This document shows positions 1-9,852 of a DNA stretch of 64,000 bases, one piece after another. The translations under genes and the position numbers were made by a program. A model generated the notes under the pieces. It searched no databases. It was not told where the DNA came from and saw nothing but the letters and a program-made list of their open reading frames with translations. The stretch lies in contig CM033733.1 of assembly GCA_019671005.1 (NCBI GenBank), positions 1,240,001 through 1,304,000 of the forward strand, in the 5' to 3' direction. This DNA comes from Hibiscus mutabilis (Eukaryota; Streptophyta; Magnoliopsida; Malvales; Malvaceae). The stretch's first letter is position 1. Every line of letters begins with the position of its first letter.

Positions 1-720
1 TATAATTTTTTAAATATTTTTATCCTAGTAAAAAAATATCTCTTGAAAGTCATTTTTTTTTTATTTTTTTTCTTGTATTTTATTAACCCAAAATCTTTTG
101 TTTTCTCCTAAAAACATTTAATTCAACTCATTCAGGGCCCTATTTTCTTAGGGACCATGTGCAGTCGCTTATCTCACACATGTCTAAAACCACACGTGAC
201 ATTTTATTATTATTTTTTATTTTCTTTCTTTTCGTGTCAACTATGCCATTAATTTTTAACAACGAGTATTATTTTGTTAAAATTAATTTCATAATTAAAA
301 CAGAAACACGAGAATAGATTTTTTACTATTGGTATAAATCTTTTATTGTTTAGTTTTTGGAAGATCTTTTTACTAATTCTTTAATATTGATATAAAAACA
401 TTTTTAGTTTTTTTTGAAAACTCATTTCAGTCTTTTGTTGGTTTCTTTTGACCGACAAACTTCTAATTCTTTTATCAAACTAAACTATTTGACGAAAAAG
501 GGGTGTCCTCTATTTCATCCTTTTTACCAATATTAAAGTGTTGTTTTTTCATTTTTGATAGAACATTTAAAATATATATTTAAAAATAATAAAAATATTA
601 AACATATTAGAAATTGTGAAAACATGTATTTAAATTATTAAAAATCGTAACAATTATAAATAAAAAAACACAAAATTACAAATAAAATAATATAAAAATA
701 AGATAATTATTCCATAAATA
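1..720. other. AT-rich intergenic DNA, no gene seen
   Basis: Long A and T runs with no convincing reading frame, RNA gene or terminal repeat on either strand. I see nothing I can name here. Confidence 0.6.
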
Positions 721-1022
721 TGTGGTGAAAACAAAAAAAATGTATAAGCGCTTTAGTTTTAGGGTTCAATATTAGATTTTATGGTTTAAGGATTAGGAGA
801 GTTTAAGTTTAGAGATATAGAATTGATGGGTTGTATTTAGAATTTAGGGTTCATAAGTTAAAACATAAATCTCCAACCATATTACCCTAAACTCTAAATT
901 CTAACCATAACCCTATATTCTAACCACAACCCCTAAACCTAAATCCATAATATCTAAACCCTAAAATATAACCTTTAAACCCTAAAACTAAGACGTGTGT
1001 AAAATTTTTTTGTTTTCCACAG
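721..1022. mobile_element. Foldback MITE with telomere-like arms
   Basis: The left part is rich in TTTAGGGTT words and the right part in AACCCTAAA words, so the two halves pair into a hairpin. The outer ends also match in inverse: GGTGAAAACAAAA on the left against the complement of TTTTGTTTTCCAC on the right, and both arms share TTAGTTTTAGGGTT. There is no coding capacity. The telomere words are degenerate, so this is a small inverted-repeat transposon and not an interstitial telomere array. Its family is not known to me. Confidence 0.6.
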
Positions 1023-1103
1023 CTTGTGTATTGAATATAAATCTTAAAAACTATTGAATATTGGTGTTTTTTGACAATTAATTTATGACTTATATTCAAT
1101 AAA

Positions 1104-1345
1104 TTGACAGTAAAAACTTTAGCGCCTTAATTTTAGGGTTTAGGTTAAGAGGTTTAGAAATTAGAGATAATAGCTAGAATTTAGTGTTTAGATGTTAAGA
1201 TTTAATTTTTAAGGTAATATGATGAAAATTTAAATTTTAACTTATAAACTATAAATTATAACCACTATCTATAAATTTTAAACCCCTAAACTCTACACAC
1301 TAAACTAAGTCTAAATCTTGAAACTAAGCGTCACTTACCCATGGA
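1104..1345. mobile_element. Second foldback MITE, related to the one at 721-1022
   Basis: Same design as the preceding element and only about 80 bases from it. The left arm carries TTTAGCGCCTTAATTTTAGGG and the right arm ends in AAACTAAGCGTCA, its approximate inverse complement. The two elements share the AGCGC-TTA ends. The copy is more degenerate than its neighbour. No coding. Confidence 0.5.
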
Positions 1346-1849
1346 TTTATTCACAAAAAGATAGAAATAGTTTCAACGTCAAAAGGGTGAAAATTAAAAA
1401 ATAAAACGATTTTTATAATAAAAAAGTATAAGGTTAAAAATGTCATTATACCCTTTGATGTTATATATCAACTTTTTTTTTCAGTAGTGACGTTTCAAAT
1501 GATCCAGCCATGATATAAGCCTAGTGACGTCATGATTAATAAGTGTGCATGCACATGTTAGAAAATGAAAAAAAAAATCTACTACCTACCATAATAATTT
1601 AATATTATGTTCATGAAATAAAGTTAAATATTTAAATTTTGATGTTATAAATGAAAAAAATTATTTTAAAAGTGTCGCCTTTATAATAGGTATTTACGAA
1701 ATTTAATCTGAATTAGTCAGTTAATATGTCAGATAATTGATGATTATATCAAAATAATAATAATAATTTAATTACAAGGAGATTTTATTGGACTAATTTG
1801 GGAAATAATGCAAACCCAAATAATATTTTGAGTTTTGGAGCATCTTTGA
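1346..1849. other. Intergenic, no feature recognised
   Basis: AT-rich sequence with short homopolymers. No reading frame or repeat structure that I can support. Confidence 0.5.
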
Positions 1850-2110
1850 GTATATTTTAGAATCTACGGCAAATTCTACAGTGTAGGGTGAAGTCGCCAC
1901 CTGCAGATGACGACTTGGGTGACGACGACAGTTGCAGGTGGCGACTTCCCCTTGATTTGTAATAGTTTAATATTTTTTCTTTTCGATTCAAGACAAAATC
2001 AGGGTGAAACCGCCACCTGCAGATGACGTCTTCACCCAAGTCACCATCTGCAGGCGGCGACTTCACCCTGCACTGTAGAATTTGCCGTAGATTCCAAAAT
2101 ATACCAAAAG
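1850..2110. repeat. GC-rich inverted repeat (palindrome)
   Basis: The arms at about 1859-1925 and 2035-2097 are near-perfect inverse complements: AATCTACGGCAAATTCTACA followed by GGGTGAAGTCGCC on the left is mirrored on the right. Inside, the words CACCTGCAGATGACG and GGTGGCGACTT occur again, so each arm can also fold on itself. A short AT-rich loop (about 1960-2000) separates the arms. The block is clearly richer in G+C than its surroundings. A 92-codon open frame crosses it on the minus strand, but that is a by-product of the repeat. Probably a foldback transposon; a hairpin small-RNA source is possible. Confidence 0.7.
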
Positions 2111-2589
2111 GTGCCATATTTTCCCAAATATTCAATCATTTTGAATTATATATCCAACGAAGTCGATTTTATCGATCCGCTTTGAATTAAAATAAATTAA
2201 TAATGTAAGTTGGTTTTTGCTTGTTTTAAGTATATATAATTATTAATTTGCTTATTGTTGATGCCCCTTTGATAGAATTTTGGGTTTGCAAGTCATTGAG
2301 AAGAAGAGATAGTGAATCGGATTTGAAAAACAGTAGAATTTTTATAAATTAATACTCGATAAATTAATAATTTTTTTAAAATAATATTTTTTGATCCCGA
2401 TTTGGGTTCAAGGTCTAAATTATCAATTTTGATAAATTAATAAGATAATTATTTTTCGGAAAAATCTTATATAATTTTATGGTCCATTCATTATTATAAA
2501 TTAATAATTCTATAAAATTACAAATATATAACTATGACAATTTGGTAAAATATGATTCTATTGTTGCTCGCTTATTCCTAAAATTTAAA

Positions 2590-3677
2590 GGCTTAACAGT
2601 CAAATAAATGCCAAACTATACTATTTTTTCCCAGTTAGGTGCCTAAACTTTATTTTGGGTCAAATATGTGCCTAACATTTTCAATGTTACTCAAATAAGT
2701 GTCTCGCCGTTATTGTTCATTAATTTTTACCGTTATCTTTCATGTGTTATCTTCTTAAAATTTTGAAATTATATTTAAAAATAAATAAAAATTAACAAAA
2801 CAAAAATAACCTCAAATTTTACAAAATAGCCCCAAATTTTTAAATTCCCAACACCTCAAAAACTAAATCCCGATTTGACCTGATTTCATCGCCGATTGCC
2901 ATGCCACCGCCCATTACATCCATCGTCGGACCATCATAGCCATTTACCCCACCACTTCATCACTGGAAGTTGACTGACGCCGTACAAAACACCGAAATTG
3001 CCGAATGATTAATTGTAACACCCCCTTCCCATATCCTTACACCGGATACGAGTCGAAAATGCTATGACTTCTTTATTCAAATATCAGAGTAATTTAAATT
3101 TTTTAGAAAACTTTCCGATGGTCATCCATCCTAAAATTTCTCTAGCCCAAGCACGCTTAACTTTACTTAAAATTTGACTTAAATTATTTACTCGAGTTTC
3201 TAATCCTAAATCAATTATCTTAGTACTAAATGATCCTTAATCAACTTAGTAAAATGTGGGGTATTACATTAATTCGAATGATTCACAATGAACAACAACA
3301 TAACGGACGATGAACGGTGTGTGGGTCGTTCGGCGAGGGAATGGCGCTTCATTTCGTCGTCGAAAAAGCGACCAATGCCGGTGGGAGTGGCCGAATTTGG
3401 GGGGTTTAGGGATTTGGGGACTATTTTGGGATTATTTGAAAATTTTAGGATATTTTAAAATTTTTGATTTATTTTTTAAAAAATATAATTCAAAAAATGT
3501 TTAATATTGCCATGTGTACGATTTTCATTTGATGACGGAAGAAAATTAACGTCCATTACCGTGAGGCACCTATTTGGATAACGGAAGAAAATGTTAGCAC
3601 CTAATCGGCCCAAAACAAAGTTTAGGCATCTATCTGAAAAAAGGATATAGCTTGGGCACTAATTTGAGGGTTAAGCC
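2590..3677. mobile_element. Mutator-like TIR element with 9-bp target duplication
   Basis: The ends are long inverted repeats (over 100 bases, imperfect): GGCTTAACAGTCAAAT at the left and, as inverse complement, GGCTTAACCCTCAAAT at the right, both continuing through GTGCCTAAACTTT-GTTTTGGG and the NGGTGCCTAA words. Flanks are AAATTTAAA (2581-2589) and AAATTGAAA (3678-3686), an 8/9 match, which is the duplication length of Mutator superfamily insertions. It lies inside the pogo-like transposase tail. No transposase of its own; the 64-codon frame near 3310 is not recognisable. A small solo LTR lies inside it. Confidence 0.7.
3014..3268. mobile_element. Very short solo LTR (255 bp)
   Basis: Begins TGTAACACCCCC and ends GGGGTATTACA, the TG...CA form of an LTR, and is flanked by perfect 5-bp duplications TTAAT at 3009-3013 and 3269-3273. 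The size fits a TRIM-type or strongly reduced LTR; the TGTAACACCCC start is common among plant gypsy LTRs. It interrupts the Mutator-like element, so it is younger than that insertion. Confidence 0.75.
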
Positions 3678-4085
3678 AAATTGAAATCTAGTTGTATTTC
3701 ATCTCTAACTTTCCTTACTGCATCCAAAAGTTCCAGTGATGCGTTCTCATACTGCAACAAAAAATTGTGAAGAGTTGTTGTTGCTATGAGTGCTTTCTTC
3801 TTCATAAATGGTTGCAAAGACATTGTATCATCTTCAGTTTCATCCTCAATAGGATTTTTAATAACACTAGCTACAATTTATTCTAAACTTTGGACCTCTG
3901 AGCATGTATCATTTTCACCCGGATAATCCAATAGGTGATTGACATCCCCAAGGCCAATAATATAGGTTCATTGATCGGAAAAAATCTCATTAAATTAATA
4001 AATCATTAATTTATCGATTAATTAAAACCTCTTTAAATTAATAAATTATGTGGTCCCGACATTATTAATTTATATAGATTTTACT
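3678..4085. other. Right part of the pogo-like element
   Basis: Contains the transposase tail up to about 3964 and then the AT-rich right terminal region with repeated ATTAATAAAT words, ending TTACT where the Copia element enters. Confidence 0.55.
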
Positions 4086-4812
4086 TGAAAGGCTTGTTGC
4101 ACGCTCGAATCGATCTCCGATAACCGTCAAGAGGGTTGTATTTGATGCTTGGTTGAATTGGCTAAAACTGATAAAAATGGTAGACAATGAAAACAAGGAT
4201 TTTAGAGTGGTTCGGCTTTCTAACCCAAGCCTACGTCCACTACCTTAGCACACCACTAAAGATTTCCCAATTCACTATGAATTCTTCCCCTTTTCAAAGC
4301 TTAGGAGGCAACCTTTACAACCCTATATTTTTCCTTGGCTAAGATAGAATCAACTCTAGTTTTTGTCTAAGGCTAAACTAGAACCTCTCATTTTACAAGG
4401 GATTTGTTTGGTAAACTAAATACCTCACAAGGTGGGTGTTTACACAATTAAGCTCACAAGAAAGAGTACAAAAGATTTACAATAAAAGCACTCTCTAAGA
4501 TATGTACAAGAGAAATGAAGAAATAAGATTTAGACTCAAATTCTCTTGATCATGTTTCTTGGATATGTTCTCTCTACTTTTTCTTCAAGTGTCTTTGCCT
4601 TGTATTTATAGTGTGGAATGAAAAACTAGCCGTTGGAAAACTAGCCGTTGGGGACTTTTGAATTACTTGAAAATATATGTTTGAGTCAAAAACACTTTTA
4701 AAAGCTTTCAAACATATTTTTCAAATTAAATGGACTTTAAATTGTTTTTGCAATATTTATTCAAGTCCAAAAATATTTTTCACTTTGTTATATCAAAATA
4801 AATATATCAACA
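4086..4812 (-). repeat. 3' LTR of the Copia element
   Basis: Left copy in the window, downstream copy in element orientation. Starts TGAAAGGCTTG and ends ATATCAACA. Aligns by eye end to end with 6337-7064 with scattered substitutions. Confidence 0.85.
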
Positions 4813-4826
4813 ATCTCCCCATTTTT
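4813..4826 (-). other. Polypurine tract of the Copia element
   Basis: On the minus strand the 14 bases directly before the 3' LTR are AAAAATGGGGAGAT, an almost pure purine run in the expected position for plus-strand priming. Confidence 0.7.
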
Positions 4827-5585
4827 GATATAACGAAAACATTTGAAAATTATTTTTGAGATTGCTCCCTCTTAGGAAAATAATTTTAGAAAAAAGAATA
4901 TTTGTGAAAAATGTTTAAGACTCCCCCTTTTTCTTTTTGAAATTGAATTTTTCAAACCTATCTCTCCCCCTTTTTGTTATATCAAAAATAATTTCAAAAA
5001 AAAGTTTGAAATCTTATTAAGTTCAAAACACCAAATGTTGAAAAATTGAAGTACCAATTGATAAACATACCAATTGTTGGTGTAAAATAAAATTGGAGAT
5101 GAGATTTTAAAAAAAAAAATCAAAAGCTCCCCCTTAAACAAATCATTCCATTTTAATAAATTTAGCTCAAGTGCTTGAAAGATATTGAATTTCAAGATAA
5201 AATCAAATTAAGAGCATATGAAATTCATTTTATCCAAGACTTTAAAAATAAAAGAATTAGTATAGAGGTTATCTTCTTTATTTGTGTGACTAGAGCATTT
5301 CCATATCTTTGCTTTGCTTGCCATTGCTCCAAACACACCTACAAAAGACATTTACTTGATTTTTGGTATCCAAATTGCTTTGGATCCATTTACATTAGTC
5401 GCAATGTCTTTAGTTCCCTTAGGAACCCATACTTGTCTAATCCTATAAGTTTTTCTTTTCTTTATAGGACAAGTATGCAAAGAATGACCATGATAATGGC
5501 AATGTGAGCATTTTGCCATTATGTGACAAGATGAATTATTAAAAATAATTTATTTTTTCTTTTGTTAAGCTTTCAAGCTTAACTT

Positions 5586-6240
5586 TCAAATCAAGATCTT
5601 TTTTTCTAAAACTCCATTGCTTGTTTTTGAAAACTCTAAATCATTTTTCAAAATTTCATTTTGGTTTTCAAAATCCAATTTTGTTTTAAAAAGAAAATCG
5701 TTTTCAAATTCAAGTTTAGAAATTATTTTCTTAAATTTGGAATTCATGGTCTCAAATTCCAAAAATAATTCATCGAAAGCATATTGTAACTCGTCAAATG
5801 TATATGAATTTAATTCACTTGACTTAGAAGATACCTCGGGCTCATCGAGAGCCAAAACACCATCCACATTTGGATTGGAGAGAAGGTTTGCACATGATTG
5901 ATCATCATCTTTATTTTCTCCCTTCTTGTTGCCATAGAGCTTCTCAAGCTTCTCCCAAATTTCTTTTTCACTTTTGAATGTGAAGACTTTCTTAGAAACG
6001 TTTTCATTTAGGCCACAAAGAAGAGTGTGCATCACCTTTGCGTTTAGCTTCGCCTTCGTGTCATTTGTACTCCTTTGCTTCTTCTTCTTCTTCTTTTTCT
6101 TAGGAGCTTCCAAGTATCCATCTTCAATGATATCTCAAACCTCAAAATCGAGAGATTTGATGAAATACTTCATGATGTTGCTCCATTTGAAGTATGCTTC
6201 TCCCTCGAAAAGCAGAGGACACGAGATAGGGCGGCCTTCT
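5586..6240 (-). pseudogene. Copia gag remnant
   Basis: The minus-strand frame starting near 6240 gives FKWSNIMKYFIKSLDFEV, an in-frame TGA where the family has a tryptophan codon, then DIIEDGY, a lysine run, AKLNAKVMHTLLCGLNENV and KEIWEKLEKLYG. This is the order of the Copia gag (UBN2-type) region. The part after about residue 75 is acidic and then a coiled-coil-like segment rich in E, N, K and L, ending at 5586. No CCHC zinc knuckle is visible, so the nucleic-acid-binding part is deleted. The frame is about 175 codons after the stop. Not functional as it stands. Confidence 0.7.
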
Positions 6241-6314
6241 TCAAATTTTGCCAATTTCTTAAACGGTGTACTTCGAGCAAATAATCTTTACTCTCGGATG
6301 TTAGTCTTTTGATG

Positions 6315-6334
6315 GAGATGAGGCTCTGATACCA
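6315..6334 (-). other. Primer-binding site (tRNA-iMet)
   Basis: Minus strand TGGTATCAGAGCCTC starts two bases from the inner end of the 5' LTR. TGGTATCAGAGC is the standard plant initiator-methionine tRNA complement. Confidence 0.85.
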
Positions 6335-6336
6335 AT

Positions 6337-7064
6337 TGAAAGGCTTGTTGCACGCTCGAATCGATCTTCGATAATCGTCAAAAGGGTTGTATTTGATACT
6401 TGGTTGAATTGGATAAAACCGATAAAAATGAAAGACAATGAACACAAGGATTTAGAGAGGTTCGACTTTCTAACCAAAGCCTACATCCACTATCTTGGCA
6501 CACCACTAAGGATTTTCCAATTCACTATGAATTCTTCCCCTTTTCAAAGCTTAGGAGGCAACATTTACAACCCTATCTTTTTCCTTGGCTAAGATAGAAC
6601 CAACTCTAGTTTTTGTCTAAATCTAATCTAGAACCTTTCATTTTACAAGGGATTTGTTTGGTAAACTAAATACCTCACAAGATTGGTGTTTACACAATTA
6701 AGCTCACAAGAAAGAGTACAAAAGATTTACAATAAAAGCACTCTCTAAGATATGTACAAGAGAAATGAAGAAATAAAATTTAGACTCAAATTCTCTTGAT
6801 CATGTTTCTTGGATATGTTCTCTCTACTACTTCTTATTCAAGTGTCTTTGGCTTGTATTTATAGTGTGGAATGAAAAACTAGCTGTTAAAAACTAGCTGT
6901 TGGGGACTTTTAAATTACTTGAAAATATATGTTTGAGTCAAAAACACTTTTAAAAGCTTTCAAACATATTTTTCAAATTAAATGAACTTTAAATTGTTTT
7001 TGCAATATTTGTTCAAGTCCAAAAATATTTTTCACTTTGTTATATCAAAATAAATATCTCAACA
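6337..7064 (-). repeat. 5' LTR of the Copia element
   Basis: Right copy in the window, upstream copy in element orientation. Same TG...CA ends as the copy at 4086-4812. Confidence 0.85.
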
Positions 7065-7330
7065 TTATTGTACTTAAGTTTTGGAGATGGTGAAGTTTGT
7101 GTTCTAAAACAAATTCCGATATTTTTTGACAAATCTTAATTATAATCCTAATCATACATAGAGAAGATGAGACACTAGCAGAAGGAAGGAAATGCTCTAG
7201 TGGGTTTAGATCTCGTGACCTAATAATAATATCAACGAAACTAACATTCGAGTCACGGATAAAATGAATATTTAAAACTTACTGGGTTTATATTTTCTTT
7301 GGACTAGATTATTAGCATCGAATCACATCT

Positions 7331-7404
7331 TGTTTATAAATTAATATAACATATACATTTCCAGTAAAATAAATAAATTATCTAATTTGACTTTGTAATG
7401 TACT
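7331..7404 (+). repeat. Direct repeat, left copy
   Basis: The stretch TTATAAATTAATATAACATA to GACTTTGTAATGTACT recurs at 8519-8592 with few changes. The two copies bracket the truncated LTR at 7405-8500. Confidence 0.75.
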
Positions 7405-8500
7405 TGTAACGACCCGAATTTTAGAATCCGCAAGTCGTTTCGCCGAGCACGTGGGCTTGAGCGTTGGACTGAAGTCTTGGAGCCTTAATGGTCTTCCTAG
7501 TTGTTGTTGGGCTTATATATGGGTTGAATGATTAGGATAGAAGGAAGATGAGAGGGTATTTGGGTAAAATGCTTTAAAATTTAAAGGAAATGCTAATTTT
7601 TATTTATTTTTTTGCAAAAGAAAAAGAATAGTGGCCTCACCCTTGTCTCTTTTCTTCTCTCATCTCTCTTCTTTATCTTGGCTTAAAGAATCAAGCAAAG
7701 GTTTAATCTTTGTTTTCTTTGGTTGAAATTTCAGAATCAAGATTTGAGTTAAGTTGTTCAACATCGGTATGGAGTTTTGAGTTAAACCCCTTATGAAGAC
7801 AAGCCAGGTAACGATACGCGTAAGTGGGTATCAGTACCCACTAGAGCGTATCAATACTCTTATGTGGGTATCGGTACTCGCTGAGTAATCTGCCCGAAAA
7901 TTTTATTTTGATTTCGAGGGACTTATAATTCGAGGGCTAGGGCCCAATGGGCCTCTAATATGGTAAAATGAATAGTAAAACTGAGAAACTAACCTCATAT
8001 ACAAGCTTAATGAGTAATAACTCGGTAAATGTTTGATGACTTGTTTGTAATAGTAACCCTAGGGATCCTCGGTGGATCGTGTGTGGTCACGTGCCAAGTA
8101 AGGGAATTTGTGTGTTGGGTTACTTGATTGTAGGGATCCGGATACCTAGTGAGAGTGTTGCAACACTAAGAGGTAAGCTCCCAGATGTACGTTCCCAAGG
8201 TTGTGTGACACCGGGCCTCATCCGATGATACTCGATGCGAGATTTCGAGTATGAGTGTACGTTCATGAGGTTGTGCGACACCAGGCCTCACTCCAGGTTT
8301 GTTAGTTTGGTGCATATGTTATGTGCGAGATTACTGCATCAGTTGCATTGCTATGTGTTTAGGCGGCTAGAGGTAGTGCCATGTGTGTTATATTGCCATG
8401 TATCGTTCTTTAGCTACATGCTCTTATTTATGATTTGTACGAACCATGGTTGAGTGAAAGTGTATCCACTGAACTTTATTAGCTCACCGTTCGAAATTGT
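7405..8500 (+). mobile_element. Truncated LTR related to the solo LTR at 48354-50706
   Basis: Starts TGTAACGACCCGAATTTTAG and shares in order with the 48354 LTR: the opening block, GGGTATCGGTACTC-type words (7828-7885), GCTGAGTAATCTGCCCGAA, the GGATCCTCGGTGGATC block, repeated CTCGATGCGAGATT words (about 8230), GTTTAGGCGGCTA, and TATCCACTGAACTTTATTAGCTC. The terminal few hundred bases including the CA end are missing; after about 8500 the sequence returns to a second copy of its left flank. No internal retrotransposon region. Strand is given relative to the 48354 copy; absolute orientation is not established. Confidence 0.7.
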
Positions 8501-8518
8501 TATACTAATCACGACTTA

Positions 8519-8592
8519 TTTATAAATTAATATAACATATACATTTCTGATAAAAAATAAATTATCTAATTTGACTTTGTAATGTACTAATC
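8519..8592 (+). repeat. Direct repeat, right copy
   Basis: Partner of 7331-7404. At about 75 bases it is far longer than a retroviral-type target duplication. Confidence 0.75.
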
Positions 8593-8810
8593 ACGACATC
8601 TAGATTAGGCATAATTTCAACCCATAAATTAGAGGTATTTGTGTCAATCAAGCTAATGCATAATGAGTGATTATTTAATTTAATTTATTTTGATTTATTT
8701 TAAAAGAAGAAAGATAGATTCAACCTCATCTATACTCTCACTAAATATGTACCTCATGTTAATCAAATATCATTTTTGTTAAAATATTTTCTTTTGTCTC
8801 TATAGAGTTA

Positions 8811-9069
8811 GGCTCTGTTTAAGGTTGAGGTTAGGTGGAAAAGCCAGTTTGAGAAGTCAGAAATAACAAAAAACAAGCAGCTTTTGAGTGTCAAAACTTT
8901 GGTTTGCCCAAAAGCAACAAAAAAACAGGCAGCTTTTGAGTGTCACAACCTTGGTTTGCCCCCCAAACTAGCTTCTCAAACTTTGGTTTGCAAAAACTAA
9001 ATTTTCTAGCTTCTCAAACCTTGGTTTGTCATAAACTTTAGTTTTGTCGCCTCAACCGCTAACAAAGCC
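8811..9069. mobile_element. Tourist-like MITE
   Basis: Left end GGCTCTGTTTAAGG and, as inverse complement, right end GGCTTTGTTAGCGG; flanked by TTA on both sides (8808-8810 and 9070-9072), as in PIF/Harbinger-type MITEs. Inside, four near-copies of the palindrome CAAACCTTGGTTTG occur. It lies about 0.8 kb upstream of the MSL start codon. An hAT origin is the alternative, but I find no 8-bp duplication. Confidence 0.6.
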
Positions 9070-9072
9070 TTA

Positions 9073-9720
9073 GTATAGCAAATTTAATGATTATAAGAAG
9101 ACAAAAAATAAAAGGTAAAATTGCGTCATTATGATTTATGCTTTTTCTGTCGGGTTCATTAATTATAACAAATAAAGTGGTTGATGTATGTTTATTTTGT
9201 AGGCCATGTAATAGATAATAATTTAGTGAAAGATCTTTATCAAAAATTGTTTTTTTTATGTTTGGTCATTTAATTTTGTGACTGTTATTTTGTTCGAGTA
9301 AATATATATTTTGATACATAATTTTAGTTTTAAAGTTTAATTTAATATTTAAGTTTTTATCTAATTAGATACATGTGTTTAGTTTCAACATTAATTTTGA
9401 TATGTAAGCTTTTTTCGGTCGAATTAGCAACTCGAACTTAACTTTTTATTCGCAATAATATTTGAACTTGACTTATTAGTTCCAATAGATTATTTATCAT
9501 AAGTATCAATTTTTTTTATATTTTAGTACAATTAATTAGTTAATTTGACTTTTTGGATCATTTGTTTTTTATTATCCGAGAAGCAAAAATTATTGTTTTG
9601 AAATTTACTGTCTGTCAATTCCCAGAAATACCCTTTCCTTGGCCTCAGTTTCTTCCCGCAATCATGAAGCCATGGCGTTTCTTACCATGAATACAGTAAG
9701 ACAAAGTTCCTACTTTTCAT
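9073..9720. other. Upstream region of the MSL gene
   Basis: AT-rich, no element boundaries recognised. The last 100 bases are less AT-rich and contain short upstream ATGs near 9664, 9672 and 9687. Confidence 0.4.
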
Positions 9721-9741
9721 AAACACACACACACACATATG

Positions 9742-9749
9742 TATATATA
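9742..9749 (+). promoter_or_regulatory. Candidate TATA box of the MSL gene
   Basis: TATATATA about 105 bases before the start codon and just after an (AC)n run at 9724-9736. Position would put the transcript start near 9772. An alternative is that transcription starts further upstream and 9696-9841 is a 5'UTR intron (GTAAGA donor at 9696, TTATTTAG acceptor at 9841). Confidence 0.35.
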
Positions 9750-9852
9750 GGAGGAGAAAATTTTCAGTGGTGATTAATGTTCCCCATAAAAGGTGAAGGG
9801 CCAAAATTAATCATCAATGTTTTGATTTACTTCTTATTTAGGGTTTCAAGAC

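Larger units (their letters stand above)
2527..3964 (-). pseudogene. CENP-B/jerky-type transposase, C-terminal remnant, interrupted
   Basis: Read on the minus strand from 3964, a frame gives an acidic stretch and then residues like LLQYENASLELLDAVRKV and RDEIQLDFN. This resembles the extreme C-terminus of plant CENP-B-homologue (pogo-type DDE) transposases. At 3686 the frame is cut by the Mutator-like element and resumes beyond it at 2589 with NFRNKRATIESYF, followed by a stop near 2530, as expected for the family's end. Only the tail is left; the catalytic DDE domain is not in the window. The frame has at least one stop. It marks the surrounding element as pogo-like and gives its orientation. 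Confidence 0.6.
4086..7064 (-). mobile_element. Non-autonomous Copia LTR retrotransposon
   Basis: Two LTRs, 4086-4812 and 6337-7064 (727 and 728 bp), are nearly identical throughout and end in TG...CA. Next to the right LTR is a primer-binding site TGGTATCAGAGCC on the minus strand, complementary to initiator tRNA-Met, so the element runs right to left. Next to the left LTR is a purine tract AAAAATGGGGAGAT on the minus strand. Flanks are TTACT (4081-4085) and TTATT (7065-7069), a 4/5 target duplication. The 1.5-kb internal part holds only a broken gag; protease, integrase, reverse transcriptase and RNase H are absent, so movement would need another element's proteins. Confidence 0.85.
2330..7070 (-). 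mobile_element. Pogo-like (Tc1/mariner) DNA transposon, split by later insertions
   Basis: The left end starts CAGTAGAATTTTTATAAATT at 2330. The right end before 4085 reads, as inverse complement, AGTAAAATCTATATAAATT, and both ends continue with repeated ATAAATTAATA words and a GATCCCGA/GTCGGGACC block. These are the terminal repeats known for plant pogo-type elements (Lemi/Emigrant, CAGTAAAACCTCTATAAATTAATA type). Between them lies a CENP-B-like transposase remnant on the minus strand. A Mutator-like element (2590-3677) and a Copia element (4086-7064) sit inside, the latter a few bases from the right terminus, so the last bases of the transposon resume at about 7065-7070. The family call is from terminal motif and protein; no TA duplication was confirmed. 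Confidence 0.65.

Noticed and set aside
760..1000. Interstitial telomere repeat
   Set aside because: Telomere words are degenerate and switch strand in the middle, as in a foldback element.
1857..2135. 92-codon minus frame over the GC-rich palindrome
   Set aside because: It exists on both arms because the arms are inverse copies; no domain or initiation context.
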